Below are positions 54,837 to 62,875 of a stretch of DNA of 64,000 bases, piece by piece (position 1 is the first letter of the stretch; each line of letters starts with the position of its first letter). The notes under the pieces were generated by a model. That model ran no database searches and was not told where the DNA came from. It saw nothing but the letters and a program-made list of their open reading frames with translations. The DNA is from Mesobacterium pallidum (GTDB lineage: Bacteria; Pseudomonadota; Alphaproteobacteria; Rhodobacterales; Rhodobacteraceae), in assembly GCF_019966535.1 (NCBI RefSeq), contig NZ_JAIMID010000012.1:62001-126000 (forward strand). The letters run 5' to 3'. A program made the translations under genes and the position numbers.

Positions 54837-55319
54837 CTATGCCTTTCCTGGCTCTTTATCCGTCATGCGGGCCTTGATCATCCGCAACGGCGTATACTCC
54901 AATACCTGTTCTCCGGTTTGCTTGAACACCTTGTTTCGCGTCCGCACCAATCCGCGGTTCGGACGGCTCTTCGACCGGCGCGATTCTGTTACCTCGACCT
55001 CACAATGGATGGTGTCCCCGGCAAATGTGGGCCCCATGACCTTCAGTTCCATGTCCAGAAAGGCAAAGCCGGTATGTTGCATTGTGGATTGGGTCAAGAG
55101 CCCTTCCATAAAGGTATAGACCAGCGCACCGGGCGCGGCGAAACCGGGGATATTGGATTCCTTCTCTCGGAAGTCACGATTGATGAACAAGACCTCAAGC
55201 ATGCCGGTAACACTTACAAAATTCGTGATATCGGTTTCGGTGACGGTGCGGCCAATGGTCCGAAACCTGCGCCCCACTGGCAAATCTTCATAACAAAACC
55301 CGAGTCCTACAGTTTCCAT
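54837..55319 (-). CDS. MaoC-like hotdog protein lacking catalytic residues
   Basis: 160-residue hotdog domain (start 55319, with GGGA at ribosome-site distance). The hydratase motif is lost: TGMLEVLFINR has neither the Asp nor the His, and the following helix reads AAPGALVYTFMEG. It probably does not hydrate. It may form a heteromer with another subunit, as ChsH1 with ChsH2, or act as a binding domain. First gene of a leftward unit with IclR. Confidence 0.82.
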   Translation of the reverse strand: METVGLGFCYEDLPVGRRFRTIGRTVTETDITNFVSVTGMLEVLFINRDFREKESNIPGFAAPGALVYTFMEGLLTQSTMQHTGFAFLDMELKVMGPTFAGDTIHCEVEVTESRRSKSRPNRGLVRTRNKVFKQTGEQVLEYTPLRMIKARMTDKEPGKA

Positions 55320-55639
55320 TTCGCACAATTCCCTTGATCAGTTCCATTTTCTGAGAGGGTTCGGCCACATCTGTCCTGCGCCCGGAACACGCCCCGGTTC
55401 CTTCACGTTAGGCGGCAAGCTCCGCAGCAATCAATCGACTGCCTCGTTTTTGCGGCTTTCACGTCGATTGAGCACATTCTTGATGAATCGCATTCTTCGC
55501 TCCAGTGGCCCCTTTTTCCACGCCACAGCACATATGTGGTTTTACGCGGCTGGTGCCGGATAGCGTTTGGGACATACCGAACGCGTACCTTACCTTTTTG
55601 TGAACAGGCGCCAAATGCCATGACCCGAAGAGGACCAGC
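55320..55639. promoter_or_regulatory. 320-base divergent regulatory region with CACATATGTG at 55529-55538
   Basis: It separates the leftward hotdog-IclR unit from the rightward dehydrogenase operon. The perfect palindrome CACATATGTG at 55529-55538 lies 102 bp before the rightward start and about 210 bp before the leftward one, so one site could govern both. No gene is seen in the stretch. Confidence 0.6.
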
Positions 55640-56752
55640 ATGAATTTCGGCTTTTCCGACGAACACGATGCCATACGCGACACGCTGGCACGAATGCTGA
55701 GCGATCACGCCACTCTCGCGGTGGCGCATGACTGTCTTGAGGCTGCCGACGGGTTCGATTCCGCAACCTGGACCGCCTTGGCGGACGGCGGATGGCTGGG
55801 CCTTGCAATTGCCGAAGACTACGGGGGGGCGGCGATGGGGGCGATCGAACTGGCCATTGTCGCCGAAGAGATCGGCCGTAGCCTGGCCGCCATACCTTTT
55901 GGCCCGGTTCTTGGCCTGGCGATCCCCGCGATTCAGGACTTGGGCACGCAAAGCCAAAGGGAAAATCTGCTTCCCCGGATCGCCGAAGGCCGCATGATCG
56001 TTACCGTCGCGCTTGCCGAGGATGGAGGGTCTGCACCGGAACGGGTCTCGGCAAAAGTGCTGCAGGATCGCCTTTCGGGACGGAAATCGCCAGTTTCGTT
56101 CGCATCCGATGCGTCATTCGCGATCGTCGCCGCCCTGGACGAAGGCGGCACCGCGCGCCTTTATCTGGCGGATCTTTCGGACCCCTCGGTGTCGATCAGC
56201 GCGCTGGATGCGATCGACCGCACCCGTCCGACGTCCGAGATCGTCTTTCACGACACGCCGGTTGAACTGCTTCCCGGGTCCGATCCCGCAGCGATCCGGA
56301 CTCTTCTGGACGGCGCCGCAGTGTTGGCCGCCTTCGAACAGATCGGCCTGGCCGAGCGGGCGCTTTTCCTGACCAGAGACTATGCCTGCGAGCGGCAGGC
56401 GTTCGGACGCCAGATCGGCAGTTTTCAGGCGGTCAAGCACCGGCTCGCGGACATGTTCGCCAAGATCGAGCTGGCACGGTCCAATGCTTTTTTCGGCGCC
56501 TGGGCGCTGGCGAGCGGGGATGAACGGCTGTCCGAAGCGGCGGCGGTAGCACGCCTCGCGGCTCTCGATGCAGTGCAATTCACCACTGAGGAATCGGTGC
56601 AGCTTCACGGTGGGATCGGGTTCACCTGGGCGGCCGACCCGCATTTGTTTCTGCGGCGAGGATGGCAGTTGAAGGCCGAACTCGGCCTGGCCGATTTGTG
56701 GCGCGAGCGGCTGCTTTGCAATCTGGCGGACGGCCAAAGGGCCGCGAACTGA
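55640..56752 (+). CDS. Acyl-CoA dehydrogenase, non-catalytic (beta) subunit type
   Basis: 370-residue acyl-CoA dehydrogenase-fold protein. The QAFGRQIGSFQAVKHRLADM helix and QLHGGIGFTWAADPHLFLRR are clear, but there is no EGT motif and no Glu at the alternative base position; the FAD/substrate motif is also degraded (ALAEDGGS). It resembles FadE-type beta subunits and is paired with the catalytic gene that follows 16 bases later. Confidence 0.86.
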   Translation: MNFGFSDEHDAIRDTLARMLSDHATLAVAHDCLEAADGFDSATWTALADGGWLGLAIAEDYGGAAMGAIELAIVAEEIGRSLAAIPFGPVLGLAIPAIQDLGTQSQRENLLPRIAEGRMIVTVALAEDGGSAPERVSAKVLQDRLSGRKSPVSFASDASFAIVAALDEGGTARLYLADLSDPSVSISALDAIDRTRPTSEIVFHDTPVELLPGSDPAAIRTLLDGAAVLAAFEQIGLAERALFLTRDYACERQAFGRQIGSFQAVKHRLADMFAKIELARSNAFFGAWALASGDERLSEAAAVARLAALDAVQFTTEESVQLHGGIGFTWAADPHLFLRRGWQLKAELGLADLWRERLLCNLADGQRAAN

Positions 56753-56768
56753 CAAGGACAAAGTGCAG

Positions 56769-57995
56769 ATGGATTTCAGCGACAGCCCGGAAGAAGCCGC
56801 GTTCCGCGCCAAGGCGCGCGACTGGCTTGATGCCACCGCGACCCGCCGCAATGGAAGCGAAAAGGCCCAGGACCATTTCATGGCCCGCGACGCCGACGAA
56901 GTTGCCCGTGCGCGCGACTGGCAGGCACGAAAGGCCGACGCAGGCTGGGCGGGGCTGACATGGCCCCGTGCTTTCGGTGGGCGTGACGCCACTCCGATCG
57001 AGCAAGTGATCTGGAATCAAGAGGAAGGGCGCTACGCCGTCCCGCCCAACGTCTTTCTGATCGGGATCGGGCTGGTCGGGCCTACGGTCATGATCCACGG
57101 CACCGAAGACCAGAAAACAAGATTCCTGCCCCGGGCTCTCACGGGCGAAGACATCTGGTGCCAACTTTTTTCCGAACCCGCCGCCGGGTCCGATTTGGCC
57201 GGTATCCGCACCCGTGCACGCCGCGAAGACGACGAATGGGTGATCTCCGGTCAGAAGGTTTGGACCTCGGGGGCGCATTATTCCACTCACGGCATCCTGC
57301 TGGCGCGCACCGATCCACAGGTGCCCAAGCACAAGGGAATGACCATGTTCCTTGTGGACATGTCCGACCCGGCCATCGAAACCCGTCCTATTCGCCAGAT
57401 TTCGGGCAGCTCCAGTTTCAACGAAGTGTTCATCGACAACCTGCGCGTGCCAGACAGCGCCCGCTTGGGCGGTGTATCCGAAGGGTGGAAAGTGGCGCTG
57501 ACCACACTCATGAACGAACGGTTCAGTATTTCCGTCGGCCGGGCCAGTGGCGGTGCGCGGGCCGAGGAATTGATTGATCTGGCTACCCGTGTCGAACGGA
57601 ACGGTCGCCCGGCCATCGAGGACGACGAGGTGCGCGCGCGCATTGCCGATTTCATCGCGCGTCAACGCGGACTGGAATTCACCTCTTACCGGGTCATGAC
57701 GTCGCTTTCGCGCGGCCAGGCACCGGGTGAAGAGGGCTCGATCGGCAAGCTGTTGCTGGGCAAGCTGCGGCAGGAAATGGGCGCTTTCGGGATGGATCTG
57801 GCGGGAACTTCGGCGGGCATATCAGCCAAGGTCGGGGATGACGTGGCGCGCTGGCGAAACGAATACCTGACCGCGCCGGGCAACCGGATCGCGGGGGGAT
57901 CGGACGAGATCCAGCGCACGATCATTGGCGAACGCATTCTCGGGCTGCCGCCTGAAATACGCGTCGACAAGGATGTCGCGTTTTCAGAGCTTTGA
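56769..57995 (+). CDS. Acyl-CoA dehydrogenase, catalytic (alpha) subunit type
   Basis: 408-residue dehydrogenase. ATG 56769 has AAGGA at proper distance. LFSEPAAGSDLAGIRT marks the FAD/substrate site; the EGT position is Gly (AGGSDEIQ); the Glu of LMNER is the likely base. It pairs with the preceding Glu-less protein, repeating the arrangement at 51740-53943. Two such pairs allow two successive desaturations or two chain types. Confidence 0.88.
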   Translation: MDFSDSPEEAAFRAKARDWLDATATRRNGSEKAQDHFMARDADEVARARDWQARKADAGWAGLTWPRAFGGRDATPIEQVIWNQEEGRYAVPPNVFLIGIGLVGPTVMIHGTEDQKTRFLPRALTGEDIWCQLFSEPAAGSDLAGIRTRARREDDEWVISGQKVWTSGAHYSTHGILLARTDPQVPKHKGMTMFLVDMSDPAIETRPIRQISGSSSFNEVFIDNLRVPDSARLGGVSEGWKVALTTLMNERFSISVGRASGGARAEELIDLATRVERNGRPAIEDDEVRARIADFIARQRGLEFTSYRVMTSLSRGQAPGEEGSIGKLLLGKLRQEMGAFGMDLAGTSAGISAKVGDDVARWRNEYLTAPGNRIAGGSDEIQRTIIGERILGLPPEIRVDKDVAFSEL

Positions 57996-58044
57996 TCTGA
58001 ATGGGCGCCACCCGGGACCAACGACCAACAAGGAGGAGAATATC

Positions 58045-59190
58045 ATGAAGTTCAAGATAACCGGGATCGCTGCCGCATGCCTGGCAATGGCCACCTCGGC
58101 TGGCGCGCAAGACATCGATCTGCCTGACGTGATCGCTTGGTCGGCCTATGACACGGGATCGGCCGGTCATGCGCATTCCATAGCCATCGGCAACATGATG
58201 CGCAGCAAATACGGATCGACGGTCCGCGTGCTTCCGGGGCGAAACGACGTCTCGCGGATGACGCCGCTCAAAAACGGGACGGTCGATTATTGCCTGTGCG
58301 GCATCGCCTCCTATTTCGCTGCCGAAGGGGTTTTCCTTTTTGCTGCGCCTGAATGGGGCCCGCAGCCGATCCGCGCGGTGCTTCAGGCTGTCGGCGACTA
58401 CGGTCTGGGTGTCGCCGTCGCGGCCGATGCCGGCATCGAGACGATTACGGACCTCAAGGGCAAACGGGTCGGTCGCGCCGTCAGTTCGCCGGCGATCGAT
58501 GTCAACATGGAGGGGCTGCTGGCCTTTGCGGACCTGACATGGGACGACGTGGAGGCAGTGGAATTCTCGGGCTATGTGAACACGCTCCAGGGCATTCTCG
58601 AAGACCGTGTGGATGCCGCCTTTGCACTGACGACGACCACCGTAAACTACCAGATCGAGTCAAGCCCGCGCGGCCTGAAATGGCTTGAAACACCCGCGGA
58701 CCAGACAGAAGCATGGGAACGCTACACCAGCGTAACGCCCTTCGTGACACCGCATATGGTGTCTGTGGGGCCGGGCATCGACCCTGCCTCCCCACTGCCC
58801 ATGGCGCAGTACCCCTATCCGATCCTGGTCACTAACTCCGATCAGGATTCCACCGAGGTGCGCAACATCGTAGCCGCGCTTGACGCAGGGTTCGACGATT
58901 ACAAGGATGCCGCCCCCGGTGCCAATGCGTATGCGATTGATCGCCAGATCCTGTCTTGGGTGATGCCATGGAGCGATGGCAGCGTTGCCTACTTCAAGGA
59001 AAAGGGTCTGTGGACACCGGAAGCCCAGGCAAACCAGGACAAATTGGTGGAACGGCAAGAGGTGCTCTTGCGGGCCTGGGGCACATTTGTCGGGGACGCT
59101 CCAGAGGGTGAAGAAGAATTTGCCGCTGCATGGATGAAAGCCCGTGCCGACGCACTGGAAGCGGCCGGCCACGAAGTCTTTTTCCGCTGA
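58045..59190 (+). CDS. TAXI-family TRAP substrate-binding protein
   Basis: 381-residue periplasmic receptor. ATG 58045 follows AGGAGGAG and gives an export signal ending near SAGAQDI. GSAGHAHSIAIGNMM and KNGTVDYCLCGIASYFAAEG match the TAXI family; the protein is longer than the receptor at 45507-46478. It works with the fused permease that follows a hairpin. Confidence 0.9.
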   Translation: MKFKITGIAAACLAMATSAGAQDIDLPDVIAWSAYDTGSAGHAHSIAIGNMMRSKYGSTVRVLPGRNDVSRMTPLKNGTVDYCLCGIASYFAAEGVFLFAAPEWGPQPIRAVLQAVGDYGLGVAVAADAGIETITDLKGKRVGRAVSSPAIDVNMEGLLAFADLTWDDVEAVEFSGYVNTLQGILEDRVDAAFALTTTTVNYQIESSPRGLKWLETPADQTEAWERYTSVTPFVTPHMVSVGPGIDPASPLPMAQYPYPILVTNSDQDSTEVRNIVAALDAGFDDYKDAAPGANAYAIDRQILSWVMPWSDGSVAYFKEKGLWTPEAQANQDKLVERQEVLLRAWGTFVGDAPEGEEEFAAAWMKARADALEAAGHEVFFR

Positions 59191-59203
59191 TGCGACACAG
59201 CGC

Positions 59204-59220
59204 GGCGCCCCACAGGCGCC
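59204..59220 (+). promoter_or_regulatory. Intercistronic hairpin between TAXI binding protein and permease
   Basis: GGCGCC repeats on both sides of a 5-base loop, giving a 6-bp stem 13 bases after the receptor stop. It mirrors the hairpin in the other TAXI operon and favours the permease start at 59259 over 59190. Confidence 0.5.
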
Positions 59221-59258
59221 TTGCACAAAGCAACGCAGCACAAAACTGGAATACGGGC

Positions 59259-61226
59259 ATGGCACAGGAAACACAGGAAGCGCCGGCGCAACCGACCGGT
59301 ATGGGCACCCTGCCCGCGTTTGTTCGCTGGTCGCTCGTCGTCTCGGCGCTGCTTTTGACCGCGGCGTCGGTCAACCATCTGTTCAATCTGGGCTTCTTCA
59401 TGAACGTCCGGTTGCTTGAAATTCACTACCTCTACGTGATGCTTCTGCTGACGCTGCCACTGGTGTTCCTTGTCTTTCCCTGTTCAAAGTCAGATCCTTA
59501 CGGATCGACGCGATGGTGGGATTACTTTCTGGCCCTGCTGGCCCTGATCACCTGCGCCTTCTTTGCCTACTACGGGCGCAGCGTGGTGAACAAAGGGTGG
59601 GATTTCGCCGCTCCTCTTAATGCCGTGATCGCCAGCTTCGCCTTCTGGTTCCTGCTGCTCGTGGCCGCGCGCCGCACCGGCGGCTGGACGCTGTTCGCGG
59701 TAATCCTGGTATTTTCCATCTACCCCATGATCGCCAACTATGCGCCCGGCCCGATCCAGGGCTTCCAGCGCTCGCCCGTCGAAACGGCGATCTTCCACGC
59801 GATGAGCGGCGAAAGTGTGCTGGGCATACCGATGCGCAGCTTTGTCAATCTTGTCGTGGGGTTCATGATCTTCGGCGTTGCGATGCAACATACCGGCGCA
59901 GGTCCGTTTTTTATCGACATCGCCTTTGCCGCGCTCGGAAATGTCCGGGGCGGGCCGGCCAAGGTAGGAGTTCTGACCAGCGGGCTGACCGGTTCGATGA
60001 GCGGCAGCGTGATCACCAATGTGCTGACGACCGGATCAATTACCATTCCAGCGATGAAAAAGGTGGGGTTCAGGCCCACTTATGCGGCGGGGATCGAAGC
60101 GGCGGCGTCGACGGGGGCGGTGCTGATGCCCCCTATCATGGGCGCCACGGCCTTTGTCATGGCGACATTCCTGGCGACCGACTACACCAACATCGTTGTG
60201 GCGGCGGTGCTTCCTTCGCTGTTCTACTTTTTCGGCCTGTTCGCACAAATCGACGCATACTCGGCGCGCAACGGACTGAAAGGCGTTCCGCGCGCCGACC
60301 TTCCCAGGATCGGCAAGGTGCTGCGCGAAGGCTGGTACTTTCTCGCCGTCTTCGGGCTGCTGATCTGGATGTTGCTCTACCTCAAGCGCGAGGCGATCGC
60401 TCCATTCTATGCGACCGCGCTGCTTCTTGTCCTGAACCAGCTGCTCTCAAAATCACGCTGGGGGCGAAAGGAGCTGATGAATTTTCTGATCGCCACGGGA
60501 CAGTTGTTCGTCGAACTTGTTGCCATTCTTGCGGCGGTCGGGCTGATCGTCGGCGGACTGGCGGTGACCGGGATGTCCGGGACGATCTCGAACGATCTGC
60601 TGTTCATCGCGGGCGGCAACATCTTTCTGCTTCTGCTGCTGGGGGCTTTGACCAGTTTCATTCTTGGAATGGGCATGACCGTGACCGCCGCCTATGTGAT
60701 TCTGGCGGTGTCGCTGGCACCCGCCCTGGTCGCCGGCGGGCTCGATCCGATCGGCGTCCATTTATTTATCCTTTACTGGAGCATGCTGAGCTATATCACC
60801 CCCCCCGTCGCGCTCGCGGCTTTCGCCGCGGCGGCCATCGCCCAGGCCAAACCCTTTGCGACGGCCTTCGAAGCGATGAAGCTTGGAAGCATCGTCTATA
60901 TAATTCCCTTCTTCTTCGTCCTTGATCCGGCGTTCATCCTGCAAGCCGGTCCACTCGAAAGCCTGCTTACGGTTCTGCGCGCCGGTCTCGGCATTCTGCT
61001 GATCTGCGCCGGTATTCAGGGGTATCTGTTTGGCGTCGGGCGGATCGAAACCGGACTGCCAGGAACAATCGCCCGCGTCCTTCTTGGTATTGCCGGTCTG
61101 GCCTTCGCCTTTCCCTCGAACGCGGGTCTGGCGGTTCCGATCCTCGGCGCGGTGGGCGCAGGTGCCGCTATGGCGGCAGTGGCTGTCGCTTTGGTGATGG
61201 TCTCGGCCAAGCAGGAGACAGCGTAA
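59259..61226 (+). CDS. TRAP transporter fused permease (TAXI system)
   Basis: 655-residue fused small-large TRAP permease. LTSGLTGSMSGSVITNVLTTG and FILGMGMTVTAAYVILAVS are the paired core motifs. ATG 59259 is chosen; an ATG at 59190 overlapping the receptor stop (TGATG) would add 23 residues but lacks a ribosome site. It probably imports the acid degraded by this operon. Confidence 0.9.
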   Translation: MAQETQEAPAQPTGMGTLPAFVRWSLVVSALLLTAASVNHLFNLGFFMNVRLLEIHYLYVMLLLTLPLVFLVFPCSKSDPYGSTRWWDYFLALLALITCAFFAYYGRSVVNKGWDFAAPLNAVIASFAFWFLLLVAARRTGGWTLFAVILVFSIYPMIANYAPGPIQGFQRSPVETAIFHAMSGESVLGIPMRSFVNLVVGFMIFGVAMQHTGAGPFFIDIAFAALGNVRGGPAKVGVLTSGLTGSMSGSVITNVLTTGSITIPAMKKVGFRPTYAAGIEAAASTGAVLMPPIMGATAFVMATFLATDYTNIVVAAVLPSLFYFFGLFAQIDAYSARNGLKGVPRADLPRIGKVLREGWYFLAVFGLLIWMLLYLKREAIAPFYATALLLVLNQLLSKSRWGRKELMNFLIATGQLFVELVAILAAVGLIVGGLAVTGMSGTISNDLLFIAGGNIFLLLLLGALTSFILGMGMTVTAAYVILAVSLAPALVAGGLDPIGVHLFILYWSMLSYITPPVALAAFAAAAIAQAKPFATAFEAMKLGSIVYIIPFFFVLDPAFILQAGPLESLLTVLRAGLGILLICAGIQGYLFGVGRIETGLPGTIARVLLGIAGLAFAFPSNAGLAVPILGAVGAGAAMAAVAVALVMVSAKQETA

Positions 61227-61227
61227 T

Positions 61228-61641
61228 ATGAGCGCACAAGACGGCAGACCGGACATCCCCGCCCCGTTCAACGCATTGCTCGGCGTGCGCTTCGTCTCGT
61301 GGTCCGATGGCAAAGCCGAGCTGCGGTTGGCCATCGGACGCGATCACCTGAACGGCGCTTTTTCGGTGCATGGCGGTGTCTACGCGACCATGCTGGACAA
61401 CGCGGTCACCTTTTGCGCGGCCTACGCGGGGGATGGCCGCCCAGGTCATCGCTGCCTTACGCTTTCGCTTACCACCAGTTTCGTCGCCCCGGCGACCGAA
61501 GGAGACACGCTGACGGCCCGCGCGCGCATTGTCGGGGGCGGACGCAAACTGGTTTTTGTACAGGGCGAGATCTTCAATCAGGACGGGCACCATCTGGCCC
61601 ATGGCGATGCCGTGATCAAGCGGCTCGCACCACCGTCGTGA
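61228..61641 (+). CDS. PaaI-type hotdog acyl-CoA thioesterase
   Basis: 137-residue hotdog protein. AFSVHGGVYATMLDNAV is the PaaI/4HBT signature, with the HGG turn and the Asp of the central helix. It hydrolyses acyl-CoA esters and in catabolic operons often rescues CoA from stalled intermediates. The start lies 1 base after the permease stop. Confidence 0.87.
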   Translation: MSAQDGRPDIPAPFNALLGVRFVSWSDGKAELRLAIGRDHLNGAFSVHGGVYATMLDNAVTFCAAYAGDGRPGHRCLTLSLTTSFVAPATEGDTLTARARIVGGGRKLVFVQGEIFNQDGHHLAHGDAVIKRLAPPS

Positions 61642-61701
61642 CCACCTGAGTGAACCGATGGTGAGCGAGACCAAACAAACGAAGGACAAAAGGAGACAGA
61701 A

Positions 61702-62478
61702 ATGATCAACCCGATGGCATTGGACAATCAAGTGGTTATCGTCACAGGCGCCGGACAGGGTATCGGCCGCGGTGTGGCGGCGCTGTCGGCAGAGCTGGGC
61801 GCCAAGGTCGTGGTGAACGATCTGAACGAGGACGGCGTCAAGGAAACCGCCGAACAGATCGGTGGCAATGCCCGCGCCATCGTGGGGAATGTGGCCGACC
61901 CGGACTTTCCCGGGAAGCTCGTGAAATTCGCCTTCGACGAATTCGGCGACATCAACGGGCTTGTGAACAACGCCGGGATCGTGCGCGCCGCGATGATCCA
62001 CAAGATGGACCGGGCCACCTGGCAACAGGTCATCGACGTGAACCTCACCGGTGTCTTCGCCTGCCTTCAGGCCGTGGGGACCTATTACAAGGACCGGGTC
62101 GAAAAAGACCCCGAAAGCGCCGCGCGCCGTGCCATCGTGAATATCTCATCCGATGCCGGGCGTCGCGGCACCATCGGTCAGATCAATTATGGCGCGGCAA
62201 AATCCGGGGTTCTGGGCCTGACAATGAGCGCCGCGCGTGAATGGGGCCGTTACCGCATCAACGTCAATTCAGTCTGTTTCGGAATGGTCGAGACACCAAT
62301 GACTGAGACCATCCGCTCTGAAAAATTCGCCGACAGGTATATGGCGCAGATTCCGATGGGACGGATGAGCACCCCTGAAGAAGTCGCGCAGCCCGTCTGT
62401 TTCCTGTTGTCCAACGCGGCATCCTATATCACCGGCCAGCACCTGAGCGTGAACGGTGGCTTCCACATCGGGTTCTGA
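61702..62478 (+). CDS. SDR-family oxidoreductase
   Basis: 258-residue short-chain dehydrogenase with TGAGQGIG, NNAG, the Ser of NISSDAG, and YGAAK. It resembles the 3-hydroxyacyl-CoA dehydrogenases of peroxisomal or steroid-type beta-oxidation, in particular through the long insert before the Ser (DRVEKDPESAARRAIV). AAGGAG precedes the ATG. It comes directly before the DUF35/thiolase-like pair. Confidence 0.9.
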   Translation: MINPMALDNQVVIVTGAGQGIGRGVAALSAELGAKVVVNDLNEDGVKETAEQIGGNARAIVGNVADPDFPGKLVKFAFDEFGDINGLVNNAGIVRAAMIHKMDRATWQQVIDVNLTGVFACLQAVGTYYKDRVEKDPESAARRAIVNISSDAGRRGTIGQINYGAAKSGVLGLTMSAAREWGRYRINVNSVCFGMVETPMTETIRSEKFADRYMAQIPMGRMSTPEEVAQPVCFLLSNAASYITGQHLSVNGGFHIGF

Positions 62479-62479
62479 G

Positions 62480-62875
62480 ATGGCCGGCATTGGACAAGGC
62501 CCAGGGCCGGACGCCGTCTTCGCCGCGAAGCTGGCCGAGGGCGTCTTCGAGATTCAGAAATGTGGCGGCTGCGGCACCCATGTATTCCATCCGCGCGTGA
62601 TCTGTCCGGCCTGCGGCAGCGCGGATCTGGGATGGTTCGCGCCAACCGGGAGGGGCACCGTCTATGCGCGAACGGTCGTGCGCCGAAAACCGGAACGAGG
62701 CGGCGATTACAACGTGGTTCTGGTGGACCTGGAGGAAGGGGTACGAATGATGTCGCGCATCGACGGTATCGCGCATGACCAGATTGTCGCCGGGCTGAAA
62801 GTAACCGCGTCGATCGGCGAAGGCGCCGAAGGTGACCCCGCCGTGGTTTTCCGGCCAGAAGGAGAAGCAAATTGA
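62480..62875 (+). CDS. DUF35 zinc-ribbon/OB-fold protein
   Basis: 131-residue DUF35 protein from ATG 62480, 1 base after the SDR stop. The zinc ribbon reads CGGC then CPAC, followed by an OB-fold (TGRGTVYART, VDLEEGVRMMSR). It is a paralogue of the protein at 42986-43390 and precedes, rather than follows, its thiolase-like partner. Confidence 0.9.
   Translation: MAGIGQGPGPDAVFAAKLAEGVFEIQKCGGCGTHVFHPRVICPACGSADLGWFAPTGRGTVYARTVVRRKPERGGDYNVVLVDLEEGVRMMSRIDGIAHDQIVAGLKVTASIGEGAEGDPAVVFRPEGEAN

Noticed and set aside
60799..60806. Run of eight C as a phase-variation tract
   Set aside because: It codes for the conserved TPP of the TRAP permease late in the gene; such runs arise by chance in GC-rich coding DNA. 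The C7 at 5681-5687 was set aside for the same reason.
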